A stretch of DNA of 64,000 nucleotides, from assembly GCA_032433765.1 (NCBI GenBank), contig JAVIAB010000049.1, forward strand, positions 22,349,403-22,413,402, read 5' to 3'. This stretch comes from Megaustenia siamemsis. Its lineage: Eukaryota > Mollusca > Gastropoda > Stylommatophora > Ariophantidae. Below, piece after piece: positions 53,480 through 64,000 of this stretch; the first letter of the stretch is position 1, and each line of letters opens with the position of its first letter. The position numbers and the translations under genes were made by a program. The notes below the pieces were generated by a model. It was given only the letters and a program-made list of their open reading frames with translations, was not told the DNA's origin and did not search any database.

Positions 53480-53935
53480 GATAACTCTCTACACTCTACA
53501 AATATTAACTCTCTACACTCTACAAATATTAACTCTCTACACTCTACAAATATTAACTCTCTACACTCTACAAATATTAACTCTCTACACTCTACAAATA
53601 TTAACTCTCTACACTCTACAAATATTAACTAACTACACTCCACAAATATTAACTCTCTACACTCTACAAATATTAACTCTCTACACTCTACAAATATTAA
53701 CTAACTACACTCCACAAATATTAACTCTCTACACTCTACAAATATTAACTTTCTACACTCTACAAATTTTAACTCTCTACACTCTACAAATATTAACTCT
53801 CTACACTCTACAAATATTAACTCTATACACTCTACAAATAATAACTCTCTACACTCTACAAAAATATTAACTCTCTACACTCTACAAATATTAACTCTCT
53901 ACACTCTACAAATATTAACTCTCTACACACTAACC
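53480..53935 (+). repeat. 24-bp minisatellite, about 19 copies
   Basis: Unit AACTCTCTACACTCTACAAA + TATT. Variant units AACTAACTACACTCCACAAA recur at about 72-bp spacing. Confidence 0.96.
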
Positions 53936-53989
53936 ATAGCATCACGATTTTTCAATGTCTGGTCTCTGGCTAGTGAGATCCTATGTTTA

Positions 53990-54150
53990 TACATCTCGAA
54001 TACCAGAAAAAAAACAGGAGACCATATGTTCACTTTGCGCACGTTAAAACACGTTCGCAGTTTAAAGTCAAAACAGAGCAAAATGGCCATTTCCATGGTA
54101 TTATTATTAGTGAAATCCACCCACGTCGAATTCGGAGATCGAATCGTTCC
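53990..54150 (+). mobile_element. SINE-4-like fragment
   Basis: Contains TTTGCGCACGTTAAAACACG, akin to the TGCGCACGTTAAAGAACTC block of SINE-4 at 20.25 kb, after ATACCAGAAAAAAAACAGG. The head is not visible. Confidence 0.4.
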
Positions 54151-54344
54151 GAAGTAGCAGATATGGCGGATTTATCATGAAAGCTATGAATTAGAAGAGA
54201 GAATTATTCTTTGCTATGAAATGTCTAATATCTACTTAATCTCAACTGGTTAGCTTCCCTTGTGTGGGAGGTGAGTGACCCTAGATATTAAAACTTGCTG
54301 TCGGTTTCCGTATATTTCTTGACGTTTGTTTGTTTACTTTGAGT

Positions 54345-54795
54345 GTTTGTAGGTTGCTCTTACTGTTTTTGTATCATCGGTGTGGGATTGTAGGTTGCTC
54401 TAACTGTTTTTGTATCATCGGTGTGAGATTGTAGGTTGCTCTAACTGTTTTTGTATCATCGGTGTGGGATTGTAGGTTGCTCTAACTGTTTTTGTATCAT
54501 CGGTGTGAGATTGTAGGTTGCTCTAACTGTTTTTGTATCATCGGTGTGAGATTGTAGGTTGCTCTAACTGTTTTTGTATCATCGGTGTGGGATTGTAGGT
54601 TGCTCTAACTGTTTTTGTATCATCGGTGTGAGATTGTAGGTTGCTCTAACTGTTTTTGTATCATCGGTGTGGGATTGTAGGTTGCTCTAACTGTTTTTGT
54701 ATCATCGGTGTGAGATTGTAGGTTGCTCTAACTGTTTTTGTATCATCGGTGTGAGATTGTAGGTTGCTCTAACTGTTTTTGTATCATCAATGTGA
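54345..54795 (+). repeat. 41-bp minisatellite, about 11 copies
   Basis: Unit GTAGGTTGCTCTAACTGTTT + TTGTATCATCGGTGTGAGAT + T, with GAGAT/GGGAT alternating irregularly. Nearly identical units indicate recent expansion. Confidence 0.95.
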
Positions 54796-55627
54796 GACTT
54801 TGCGCTTGTGCAGTTGCCATAATGGCCGCTTAGTTGAGTCTGGTTCCGAACATATTGTTTATATGTTGTAACGTGATTTCAGGTGATTCTTTCTGGTTCG
54901 GAATTTCGTTTCTGGAGATAGCAATAGTCCAGTCGCATTCACCTGACCGCAAAATAAACATGGTTTCGGCAGCTGCGCGCTAGATAGTACTGCTGGCAAT
55001 GTCCGTGAAGTGTTGTGGAACGGTACTAGATTCCTGCTTTGCCTTGGGACGGGTTGTTTGATCGATGTTCAGTGGCACATTTGTCACCAACAAATGTTGT
55101 CGGATCGAGCGGTTTCACCGAAGTGGAGGCCTGATTTCATATGTTGGGACAGTGGTTCTATAGTGCACGTCGACTAATCGAAAAATCTACACTGAATTTG
55201 GCGGGGGCGCATGGAGATTATGCTGCCTGTAACAGCTGTTACAGTTAAGTGTCCATTTTGAGTGTCGCGTCATCTGTACATTTTGACGCGGCAAATTCAA
55301 AAGAATAGTTTTTCTAATGAAAGTAAAGGCGCGCAGTTTCGCAGAAGGAAACACTTTTAATAGACCAGTCTGGACGGTCGGGATGAACACTTTTTTGTTT
55401 GCTGGAACGAGTCCTGACCAGATATGGGAATGCCGTCATGAAGGGAATCGGTTCCATGCAAAAGCCTAAAGTAACCATCTGCGTCCTCTTTTTATTCAGT
55501 GATACATTTTGTACTAAATAGTTATTTGGCCTTAAACATATACGATACGGTAGCTGAAGCTGCATGTCGTTATGAGCATACTGTGTAATGTAGTGTTGTG
55601 AACGAAGAGCAGCTTACATAAACATTT
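54796..55627. other. No gene recognised
   Basis: Mixed-composition DNA. A minus-strand frame at 55314-55565 (83 codons; CMEPIPFMTAFPYLV, HPDRPDWSIKSVSF) has no recognisable motif; it could be a repeat ORF or an exon remnant, and I cannot decide. Confidence 0.4.
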
Positions 55628-56532
55628 GAAGTCGGAAGCAGGAGTAAGGCAGGGATACCTAATATCTCCATTTCTCTTTCTACTGGCCATAGATTGGATT
55701 ATGAGAATAACTCAGAACAACAGAAGTGGAATCCAGTGGTCACTGACCAAACAACTTAATGATTTAGACTTTGCTGATGACATAGCTCTCCTATCACACA
55801 ACCATCATCAGATACAAGATAAGATGAGCATACGTGATGAAACATCACAACAGATGGGGCTGAAAATAAATAGAATTAATGCAATTGGCAATAACCAAAT
55901 AATAATATGAGAAATACCTCTACTAGACGTACAATCTTACGTATATCTGGGCAGTAGTATAGGAGAAACGGAGAATAATACCAAAATAAGGATATCAGAA
56001 GTGAATTCGTTGCACTGGGAAACTTATGGCAGTCCAAAGAAATTAGCTTTAATAAAAGAAATAAAAATGTTCAACTCGATTGTTAAGTCAGAGTTTTATA
56101 TATGTGGCTGTAAAACATGGAGAACAAGAAAAATGACAATCATGAAGATACCGACCTCCATTTATGGATGCTTGTGCAGAATAAATGAATGGAAATGGCA
56201 GGACAAAATCACATAGAATTATGGGAAAGCACCAGTCAAATAGGGAGCCGCGATAGCTCAGTGGTTAGTGATCTGGACTACCACGGACAAGGGGTAGGGT
56301 TCGATCTCAACCGACGGCTTCCGGGTTCACCCAGCCTTAAATGGGTACCAGATTTTTTTCTGGGAAAGTAAAGCAGCACGGGCGTAATACCGACCACATT
56401 ACCCCAAAAATCATGTGCTGAAGGTCTGTAAAATATAGGGTCACTAACACCATATTTCCCTATACGCCACTTGGCGTGACGGGGTTACTTTACTTTACTT
56501 TACTTACCAGTCAAATACCAGTGGATAAAAAG
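55628..56532 (+). mobile_element. LINE-C with RT palm, split by SINE-1
   Basis: Pieces 55628-56242 and 56518-56532. Reads GVRQGYLISPFLFLLAIDWI, GIQWSLTKQLNDLDFADDIA (catalytic F-A-D-D), ETSQQMGLKINRINAIGNNQ, a stop, YVYLGSSIGETENNTKIRIS, MFNSIVKSEFYICGCKTWRT, NEWKWQDKIT. This is the 5'-most LINE-C sequence in the window. It is cut at 56532 by SINE-4-like sequence and lacks its 3' end. Confidence 0.9.
56243..56505 (+). mobile_element. SINE-1 copy, best-defined ends
   Basis: Perfect 12-bp duplication ACCAGTCAAATA at 56231-56242 and 56506-56517, in LINE-C coding DNA. Begins GGGAGCCGCGATAGCTCAGT, B box GGTTCGATCT, ends ACTTTACTTTACTTTACTT. 263 bp; usable as the family reference. Confidence 0.95.
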
Positions 56533-56838
56533 AGTTTGTCTCTTCCACGTGCGTCAACCCACGCCAGACCTTCTGGGAATGAAGCCCAATTTTAGCCCAC
56601 TCCGATAAAGGCGACAAACATGAAGCTTCGTGTGTACTCTGCGCACGTCAAATAACCTCTAGCTTAAAAAATTCGTGTTCTTGTTATCAGGACCATCACC
56701 AAAGCACACTGTCGAACCCATAGGATCTCCGATATCCCACTCGAGAAAATTTGAGGAAAAATGTGTCCTCGTGCACGAACTCCGTTGCACGGGGGGGATC
56801 CTGCAGACATTTTTGGCCTGAATGTAACCGTAATGATG
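56533..56838 (+). mobile_element. SINE-4-like body, no head
   Basis: CTGCGCACGTCAAATAACCT, CGTGCACGAACTCCGTTGCA and GGGGGGGATCCTGCAG correspond to GCGCACGTTAAAGAACTC and GGAGTTCGTGCATG blocks of SINE-4, partly in inverted order. It adjoins the 32-bp array. Confidence 0.45.
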
Positions 56839-57140
56839 TATTACTCTTTTCGATTTTTAACATATTGATGTACTACTCTTTTCGATTTTTAACATATTGA
56901 TGTACTACTCTTTTCGATTTTTAACATATTGATGTACTACTCTTTTCGATTTTTAACATATTGATGTACAACTCTTTTCGATTTTTAACATATTGATATA
57001 CTACTCTTTTCGATTTTTAACATATTGATGTACAACTCTTTTCGATTTTTAACATATTGATGTACTACTCTTTTCGATTTTAACTGCCATGAGTTCTTTA
57101 ATGTAGGCGAGTGTCTCAACATGTGTGAACAACATGTTTA
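56839..57140 (-). repeat. 32-bp minisatellite seeded in SINE-4-like sequence, about 8 copies
   Basis: Unit TTGATGTACTACTCTTTTCG + ATTTTTAACATA. Right border GATTTTAACTGCCATGAGTT then CTTTAATGTAGGCGAGTG, the reverse of a SINE-4-type CGC-TTAAAGAACTC...TTAAAAATTGAAAAGAGTA stretch seen at 20270-20310 (given in parts). Confidence 0.88.
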
Positions 57141-57189
57141 TTGCCGTTATCCGAGAAGGGCTAGGCATCGAGACGGCACAACTAAGCGA

Positions 57190-60100
57190 GACTTCTTCAA
57201 CTTACGCAATTTACGTGCATGGGGTGTCTTGTGAAGATAGTGTTGGTTAACAGGTTAGATATATCAAGTGTTTCGGCCTGAAACACCACGGACAGTCTTC
57301 ATCAACCTGGGGTGTCTTGTGAAGATAGTTTTGGTTAACAGGTTAGATATATCAAGTGTTTCGGCCTGAAACACCACGGACAGTCTTCATCAACCTGGGG
57401 TGTCTTGTGAAGATAGTTTTGGTTAACAGGTTAGATATATCAAGTGTTTCGGCCTGAAACACCACGGACAGTCTTCATCAACCTGGGATTGTATTGACAC
57501 CACGGACAGTCTTCATCAACCTGGGGTGTCTTGTGAAGATAGTTTTGGTTAACAGGTTAGATATATAAAGTGATTCGGCCTGAAACACCACGGACAGTCT
57601 TCATCAATCTGGGATTGTATTGACACCACGGACAGACTTCATCAACCTGGGATTGTATTGACACCACGGACAGACTTCATCAACCTGGGATTGTATTGAC
57701 ACCACGGACAGACTTCATCAACCTGGGATTGTATTGACACCACGGACAGACTTCATCAACCAGGGATTGTATTGACACCACGGACAGTCTTTATCAACCT
57801 GGGATTGTATTGACACCACGGACAGTCTTCATCAACCTGGGATTGTATTGACACCACTGACAGTCTTCATCAACCTAGGATTGTATTGACACCACTGACA
57901 GACTTCATCAACCTACGGATCAGGGGGCACCACTGGCAGATTTTATCAACCTGGGATTGTATTGACACCACGGACAGTCTTCATCAACCTGGGATTGTAT
58001 TGACACCACGGACAGACTTCATCAACCTGGGATTGTATTGACACCACTGACAGTCTTCATCAACCTGGGATTGTATTGACACCACGGAAAGTCTTCATCA
58101 ACCTGGGATTGTACTGACACCACGGACAGACTTCATCAACCAGGGATTGTATTGACACCACGGACAGACTTCATCAACCTGGGATTGTATTGACACCACG
58201 GACAGACTTCATCAACCCGGGATTGTATTGACACCATTGACAGACTTCATCAACCAGGGATTGTATTGACACCACGGACAGTCTTCATCAACCTGGGATT
58301 GTATTGACACCACGGACAGACTTCATCAACCTGGGATTGTATTGACACCACGGACAGTCTTCATCAACCTGGGATTGTATTGACACCACGGACAGACTTC
58401 ATCAACCACGGATTGTATTGACACCACGGACAGACTTCATCAATCTGGGATTGTATTGACACCACGGACAGTCTTCATCAACCTGGGATTGTATTGACAC
58501 CACTGATAGTCTTCATCAACCTGGGATTGTATTGACACCACGGACAGACTTCATCAACCTGGGATTGTATTGACACCACGGACAGTCTTCATCAACCTGG
58601 GATTGTATTGACACCACGGACAGTCTTCATCAACCTGGGGTGTCTTGTGAAGATAGTTTTGGTTAACAGGTTAGATATATAAAGTGATTCGGCCTGAAAC
58701 ACCACGGACAGTCTTCATCAATCTGGGATTGTATTGACACCACGGACAGACTTCATCAACCTGGGATTGTATTGACACCACGGACAGACTTCATCAACCT
58801 GGGATTGTATTGACACCACGGACAGACTTCATCAACCTGGGATTGTATTGACACCACGGACAGTCTTCATCAACCTGGGATTGTATTGACACCACGGACA
58901 GACTTCATCAACCTGGGATTGTATTGACACCACGGACAGTCTTCATCAACCTGGGATTGTATTGACACCACTGATAGTCTTCATCAACCTGGGATTGTAT
59001 TGACACCACGGACAGACTTCATCAACCTGGGATTGTATTGACACCACGGACAGTCTTCATCAACCTGGGATTGTATTGACACCACGGACAGTCTTCATCA
59101 ACCTGGGGTGTCTTGTGAAGATAGTTTTGGTTAACAGGTTAGATATATAAAGTGATTCGGCCTGAAACACCACGGACAGTCTTCATCAATCTGGGATTGT
59201 ATTGACACCACGGACAGACTTCATCAACCTGGGATTGTATTGACACCACGGACAGACTTCATCAACCTGGGATTGTATTGACACCACGGACAGACTTCAT
59301 CAACCTGGGATTGTATTGACACCACGGACAGACTTCATCAACCTGGGATTGTATTGACACCACGGACAGTCTTCATCAACCTGGGATTGTATTGACACCA
59401 CGGACAGACTTCATCAACCACGGATTGTATTGACACCACGGACAGACTTCATCAACCTGGGATTGTATTGACACCACGGACAGTCTTCATCAACCTGGGA
59501 TTGTATTGACACCACTGATAGTCTTCATCAACCTGGGATTGTATTGACACCACGGACAGACTTCATCAACCTGGGATTGTATTGACACCACGGACAGTCT
59601 TCATCAACCTGGGATTGTATTGACACCACGGACAGTCTTCATCAACCTGGGGTGTCTTGTGAAGATAGTTTTGGTTAACAGGTTAGATATATAAAGTGAT
59701 TCGGCCTGAAACACCACGGACAGTCTTCATCAATCTGGGATTGTATTGACACCACGGACAGACTTCATCAACCTGGGATTGTATTGACACCACGGACAGA
59801 CTTCATCAACCTGGGATTGTATTGACACCACGGACAGACTTCATCAACCTGGGATTGTATTGACACCACGGACAGACTTCATCAACCTGGGATTGTATTG
59901 ACACCACGGACAGTCTTCATCAACCTGGGATTGTATTGACACCACGGACAGACTTCATCAACCACGGATTGTATTGACACCACGGACAGACTTCATCAAC
60001 CTGGGATTGTATTGACACCACGGACAGTCTTCATCAACCTGGGATTGTATTGACACCACTGATAGTCTTCATCAACCTGGGATTGTATTGACACCACGGA

Positions 60101-62290
60101 CAGACTTCATCAACCTGGGATTGTATTGACACCACGGACAGTCTTCATCAACCTGGGATTGTATTGACACCACGGACAGTCTTTATCAACCTCGGATTGT
60201 ATTGACACCACTGACAGTCTTTATCAACCAGGGATTGTATTGACACCACTGACAGACTTCATCAACCTGGAATTGTATTGACACCACTGACAGACTTCAT
60301 CAAGCTGGGGATCGTTGTGACACCACTGACAGACATTTTCAACCTGGGGATCGTTGTGACACCACTGACAGACATCATCCACCTGGTGATCGTTGTGACA
60401 CCACTGACAGTCATCATCCACGTGGGGATTGTTGTGCCCCGACTGACAGACTTCATCCACCTTGGGATCGTTGTGACACCTCTGACAGACTTCATCCACC
60501 TTGGGATCGTTGTGGTACCTCTGACAGACTTCATCCACCTTGGGATCGTTGTGGTACCTCTGACAGACTTCATCCACCTTGGGAGCGTTGTGCCCCGACT
60601 AACAGACTTCATCCACCTTGGATCGTTGTGCCCCGACTAACAGACTTCATCCACCTTGGGATCGTTGTGCCCCGACTGACAGACTTCATCCACCTTGGGA
60701 TCGTTGTGACACCTCTGACAGACTTCATCCACCTTGGAATCGTTGTGACACCTCTGACAGTCTTTATCAACCATGGATTGTATTGACACCACTGGCAGTC
60801 TTCATCAACCAGGGATTGTATTGACACCATTGACAGACTTCATCAACCAGGGATTGTATTGACACCACTGACAGACTTCATCAACCTGGGATCGTATTGA
60901 CACCACTGACAGACTTCATCAACCTGGGATCGTATTGACACCACTGACAGACTTCATCAACCTGGGATCGTATTGACACCGCTGACAGACTTCATCAACC
61001 TGGGATTGTATTGACACCACTGACAGACTTCATCAACCTGGGGGTCGTTGTGAAACCACTGACAGACTTCATCTACCTGGGATCATATTGACACCACTGA
61101 CAGTCTTTATCAACCAGGGATTGTATTGCCACCACTGACAGACTTCATCAACCTGGGATTGTATTGACACCACGGACAGTCTTCATCAACCTGGGATTGT
61201 ATTGACACCACTGACAGACTTCATCCTCCAGGGATTGTATTGACACCACTGACTGACTTCATCAACCAGGGATTGTATTGACACCACTGACAGACCTCAT
61301 CAACCAGGGATCGTATTGACACCACTGACAGTCTTTATCAACCAGGGATCGTATTGACACCACTGACAGTCTTTATCAACCAGGGATCGTATTGACGCCA
61401 CTGAAAGACATTCATCAACCAGGGATCGTATTGACACCACTGACACACTTCATCAACCTGGGGGTTGTTGTGAAACCACTGACAGACTTCATTAACCAGG
61501 GGGTCGTTGTGAAACCACTGACAGACTTCATCAACCAGGGATCGTGTTGACACCACTGACAGACATCATCAACCTGGGGGTCGTTGTGAAACCACAGACA
61601 GACTTCATCAACCAGGGATCGTATTGACACCACTGACAGACTTCATCAACCAGGGATTGTATTGACACCACTGACAGACTTCATCAACTAGGGATTGTAT
61701 TGACACCACTGACAGACTTCATCAACCTAGGGATCGTATTGACACCACTGACAGACTTCATCAACCTAGGGATCGTATTGACACCACTGACAGACTTCAT
61801 CAACCAGGGATTGTATTGACACCACTGAAAGACTTCATCAACCTGGGGGTCGTTGTGACACCACTGACAGACTTCATCAACCTGGGATTGTATTGACACC
61901 ACTGACAGACTTCATCAACTAGGGATTGTATTGACACCACTGACAGACTTCATCAACCTAGGGATCGTATTGACACCACTGACAGACTTCATCAACCTAG
62001 GGATCGTATTGACACCCCTGACAGACTTCATCAACCTAGGGATCGTATTGACACCACTGACAGACTTCATCAACCTAGGGATCGTATTGACACCACTGAC
62101 AGACTTCATCAACCTAGGGATCGTATTGACACCACTGACAGACTTCATCAACCAGGGATCGTATTGACACCACTGACAGACTTCATCAACCTAGGGATCG
62201 TATTGACACCACTGACAGTCTTCATCAACCAGGGATCGTATTGACACCCCTGACAGACTTCATCAACCGGGGGATCGTTGTGACACCACT
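57190..62290 (-). repeat. 5.1-kb satellite of 38/39-bp monomers with higher-order units and PLE-like seeds
   Basis: First three units (gggg landmark at 57221, 57309, 57397) have an 88-bp period: a 50-bp PLE-like part (CAGGTTAGATATATCAAGTG, TTTCGGCCTGAAACACC) plus one 38-bp monomer. After that the 38-bp monomer (CACCACGGACAGACTTCATC + AACCTGGGATTGTATTGA) dominates, with the longer part returning at 57523, 58637, 59105 and 59649: higher-order spacings 468 and 544 bp, differing by two monomers. From about 60290 monomers shift to 39 bp (GGGATCGTTGTGACACC, then CTAGGGATCGTATTGA). Minus-strand core: TTGATGA ... GAAAC, bounded by CAGGTT/AACCTG. Confidence 0.95.
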
Positions 62291-62971
62291 GACTGTCTGC
62301 ATCAACATTCTTCATTTCTATCTATCATTTCCTCTTTGAGAATGACAATTCCAGTCTTGTCCAATCTTTGATGTATAATGATTACCTTCTCTACATACCT
62401 CACTTTGTCCCAACATCAGTTCCTCACAAAACCAACTTCATTACGCCAGACAATCTAAAATAGATAATTGTTCAAATCATTTCATTTTACGTTTCTTCAT
62501 AATCTTGAGCAGATCATCATGTGCTCCGCCTGCTTGTTGTGTATGTTTAATGGTAAATGAAAATGATGAAATAAAAATCGACGTGTCTTTTCAGGATTGC
62601 TCTAATGCTAACTCTGGTAACAATGAAAAATAAACTGGAAATAAAACGTCTTAAAGAGCTAATATTGATCTATTGATTGGAAAGAAATGATCACAAGAGG
62701 ATAAGCGAGAAGGATGTTCTGGGATTGTTTCTGAGAGGAGTAATCTGAACATCAATTGACATTAAAGGGCAAAATAAAGACAAATTTGGGAGGAAAAGAA
62801 ATACGAAAGTCGGTCGAAAATGTGTGAACTTTAGTAGAAAGGGGGTCAAGGCTTATTTTCTTCTTCGTATAATGTTCCTTCTTTCTTTTTTATTTCTGTA
62901 TTTTCTATTGTTCGCCTGCGAATGTCGAGGAAACGTTCAGTTTCTCATCCATTTAGCGGCTTCACTCATTG
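62291..62971. other. No gene recognised
   Basis: AT-rich, unique-looking. No frame with motifs; a 61-codon frame at 62824 runs into LINE-C sequence. Confidence 0.45.
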
Positions 62972-63402
62972 TTAATATGGCTGTGAAACATGGAGAACAA
63001 CAAAACTGACAATCATGAAGATACAAACTTTCATTAATGGATGCTTACGCAGAATAAAAGGATGGAAATGGCAGGACAAAATCACATTACATAGAATTAT
63101 GGAAATGTACCAGTCAAATACCAGTGGATAAAAAGATAAGAGTGAAGGCGATAGCGCTGGATTGGACACACACTGCGGAAGCCAACTGAGAGTATTACAC
63201 AACAGGCACTTTATGGTATCCCCAGGGGAAAAGACAAAGAGGAAGACCAAAGTATTCTTGGAGAAAAAAGACAGAAGCAGAGATGAAAATGATGGGGAAT
63301 ACATGGAATGATCTTAAAGAATGACAAGAAACAGAACGACTTGGAAATTGTTTGCTGAAGACCTATGCTCCACAGGGAGCTGAAAGGTAGAAGAAGAAGA
63401 AT
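62972..63402 (+). mobile_element. LINE-C 3' fragment
   Basis: Starts in AVKHGEQQN (YGCETWRTT region, shifted), then RRIKGWKWQDKIT, RW-WIGHTLRKPTESITQQ with shifts, ends LCSTGS followed by TGA and a GAAGAAGAA tail. Candidate duplication ACTCATTG (8 bp) at 62964-62971 and 63403-63410. A single terminal unit, no array. Confidence 0.85.
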
Positions 63403-63424
63403 ACTCATTGATTATTGATGTTGC

Positions 63425-63780
63425 ATCATTTATTTGATGTTGTGTGTCCATCTTACACTGGGTCTGCCTCTTGCTCTTCTCCGTTGACGTCTTTTAATAT
63501 AAGCTTTGTATGGTAAGGAATCACACGACATTCTTTCTAGATGGGCAAACCTGTTTATTTCTTGTTTCTGTATGTAGCTTATGATTGGCTCAATGTCTAC
63601 ACTTTCTCTTATAATATCATTTTTAATTCTGACTTTTCTCGTTACTGTAAGCACTCACACATCTTATCTCTGTTGCGTCAAGTTTTATTTTGTGTTTAGT
63701 TGTAAGTGACCATGTTTGGCATTGGTAGCACAATGTGGGATAGATTTACTCTGTAAAAGATGTTTCTTTGTGGTGATATG
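63425..63780 (-). mobile_element. LINE-G C-terminal fragment
   Basis: Minus strand: CYQCQTWSLTTKHKIKLDAT then VRIKNDIIRESVDIEPIISY, IQKQEINRFAHLERMSCDSL, PYKAYIKRRQRRRARGRPSV, RWTHNIK. Layout as in LINE-E (SWTL---T--KI-ATEM-C; I-YI--QQ-RWFGH) but a separate family. Two frames joined by one shift. Confidence 0.75.
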
Positions 63781-63807
63781 TATTGTTTTGTTTGAAGTAT
63801 AGAGGAG

Positions 63808-64000
63808 CATCATCATCATGTGCCATACCTGTTGGCGTAGGTGATCATGTCCCTCCACAATGCAATCTTCTATCTACAGTGCATCGTATCAGTTCTGTTG
63901 TTGACTGTTTTCCGTGCCATGACACCAAGCTATCCAGTATTTTCTCTCTATTTCGTCCGCGATCTCTCTTTCCTTTTATTTTGCCAGTTGTAACCAAGTA
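63808..64000 (-). mobile_element. LINE-B 3' end, runs off the window
   Basis: Reversed tail CATCATCATCATGTGCC; minus strand has TTGKIKGKRDRGRNRE, LVSWHGKQSTTELIRCTVDR and a short insertion in the RRLWRDMI region. The rest lies beyond 64000. Confidence 0.88.

Noticed and set aside
56243..56330. tRNA gene calls at SINE-1, SINE-2 and SINE-3 heads
   Set aside because: A and B boxes are present but acceptor and anticodon stems do not form a sound tRNA, and each is followed by a repeat body.
60224..62167. Many 70 to 120-codon repeat frames
   Set aside because: 39-bp monomers of the satellite; no start context, open in several phases.
57190..62290. Centromere identification
   Set aside because: The satellite has higher-order order, but 5 kb at one locus without copy-number or chromatin data cannot support that.

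Overview
This window looks like repeat-saturated nuclear DNA of an animal, most likely a mollusc (probably a gastropod). That placement is an inference: it rests on my recollection of similar endonuclease/reverse-transcriptase tails and tRNA-headed SINEs in gastropod sequence, and nothing here proves it. No operons, bacterial genes or CRISPR arrays are seen. Apart from one possible signal-peptide exon (18656-18748), I find no host gene. Nearly every open frame is a broken retroelement or a microsatellite read as protein.

Retroelements. I name the LINE families locally by their C-terminal protein signature. LINE-A (YIVTTGKIEGRRD), LINE-B (YLVTTGKIKGKRD) and LINE-D (GKIQGKRGR, VANLRCGD) end in (TGA)n. 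LINE-C (GHTLRKP, VEDLCSTG) ends in (GAA)n. LINE-E (RKQQIQWFGHVTR) has an A/G-rich tail. LINE-RH carries an RNase H domain and an (AATAACYC)n tail. LINE-F, G, H, I, J and K are seen once each. All copies are 5'-truncated and mutated. There are four SINE families: SINE-1 (nine copies, tRNA-like A and B boxes, TTTAC-repeat end), SINE-2, SINE-3 and SINE-4. A GIY-YIG pseudogene and several terminal-repeat-like motifs with hammerhead-like cores point to Penelope-like elements (PLEs). Unidentified dispersed repeats are called R1 to R5.

Layout. 0-2.6 kb: little recognised. 2.7-7.1 kb: nested LINEs and SINEs, GIY-YIG pseudogene, (TG)n. 7.1-8.3 kb: 1.16-kb (TCTA)n. 8.6-11.0 kb: 38-bp minisatellite grown from a LINE-C 3' end. 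11-20 kb: LINEs, 25-bp and 48-bp minisatellites, (GAT)n grown at a LINE-B tail. 20-28.7 kb: SINEs, PLE motifs, two more LINE-C arrays, telomere-like repeat. 28.7-35 kb: (GAAA)n, LINE-B/A tandem, 0.66-kb (GATA)n. 35-43 kb: rearranged LINE-A copies, 33-bp array, nested LINE-B copies. 43-48.6 kb: R1, 48-bp array invaded by LINE-D, itself invaded by LINE-B. 48.7-54 kb: AT-rich field of 24/48-bp units broken by TEs. 54-57 kb: 41-bp array, LINE-C split by SINE-1, 32-bp array. 57.2-62.3 kb: 5.1-kb 38-bp satellite with higher-order structure and PLE-like seeds. 62.3-64 kb: LINE-C, LINE-G, LINE-B.

Two themes recur. Tandem arrays repeatedly begin at, or inside, the 3' ends of retroelements. In several LINE families the stop codon is supplied by the short tandem tail itself. 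Target-site duplications visible at many insertions allow parts of the insertion order to be read directly.
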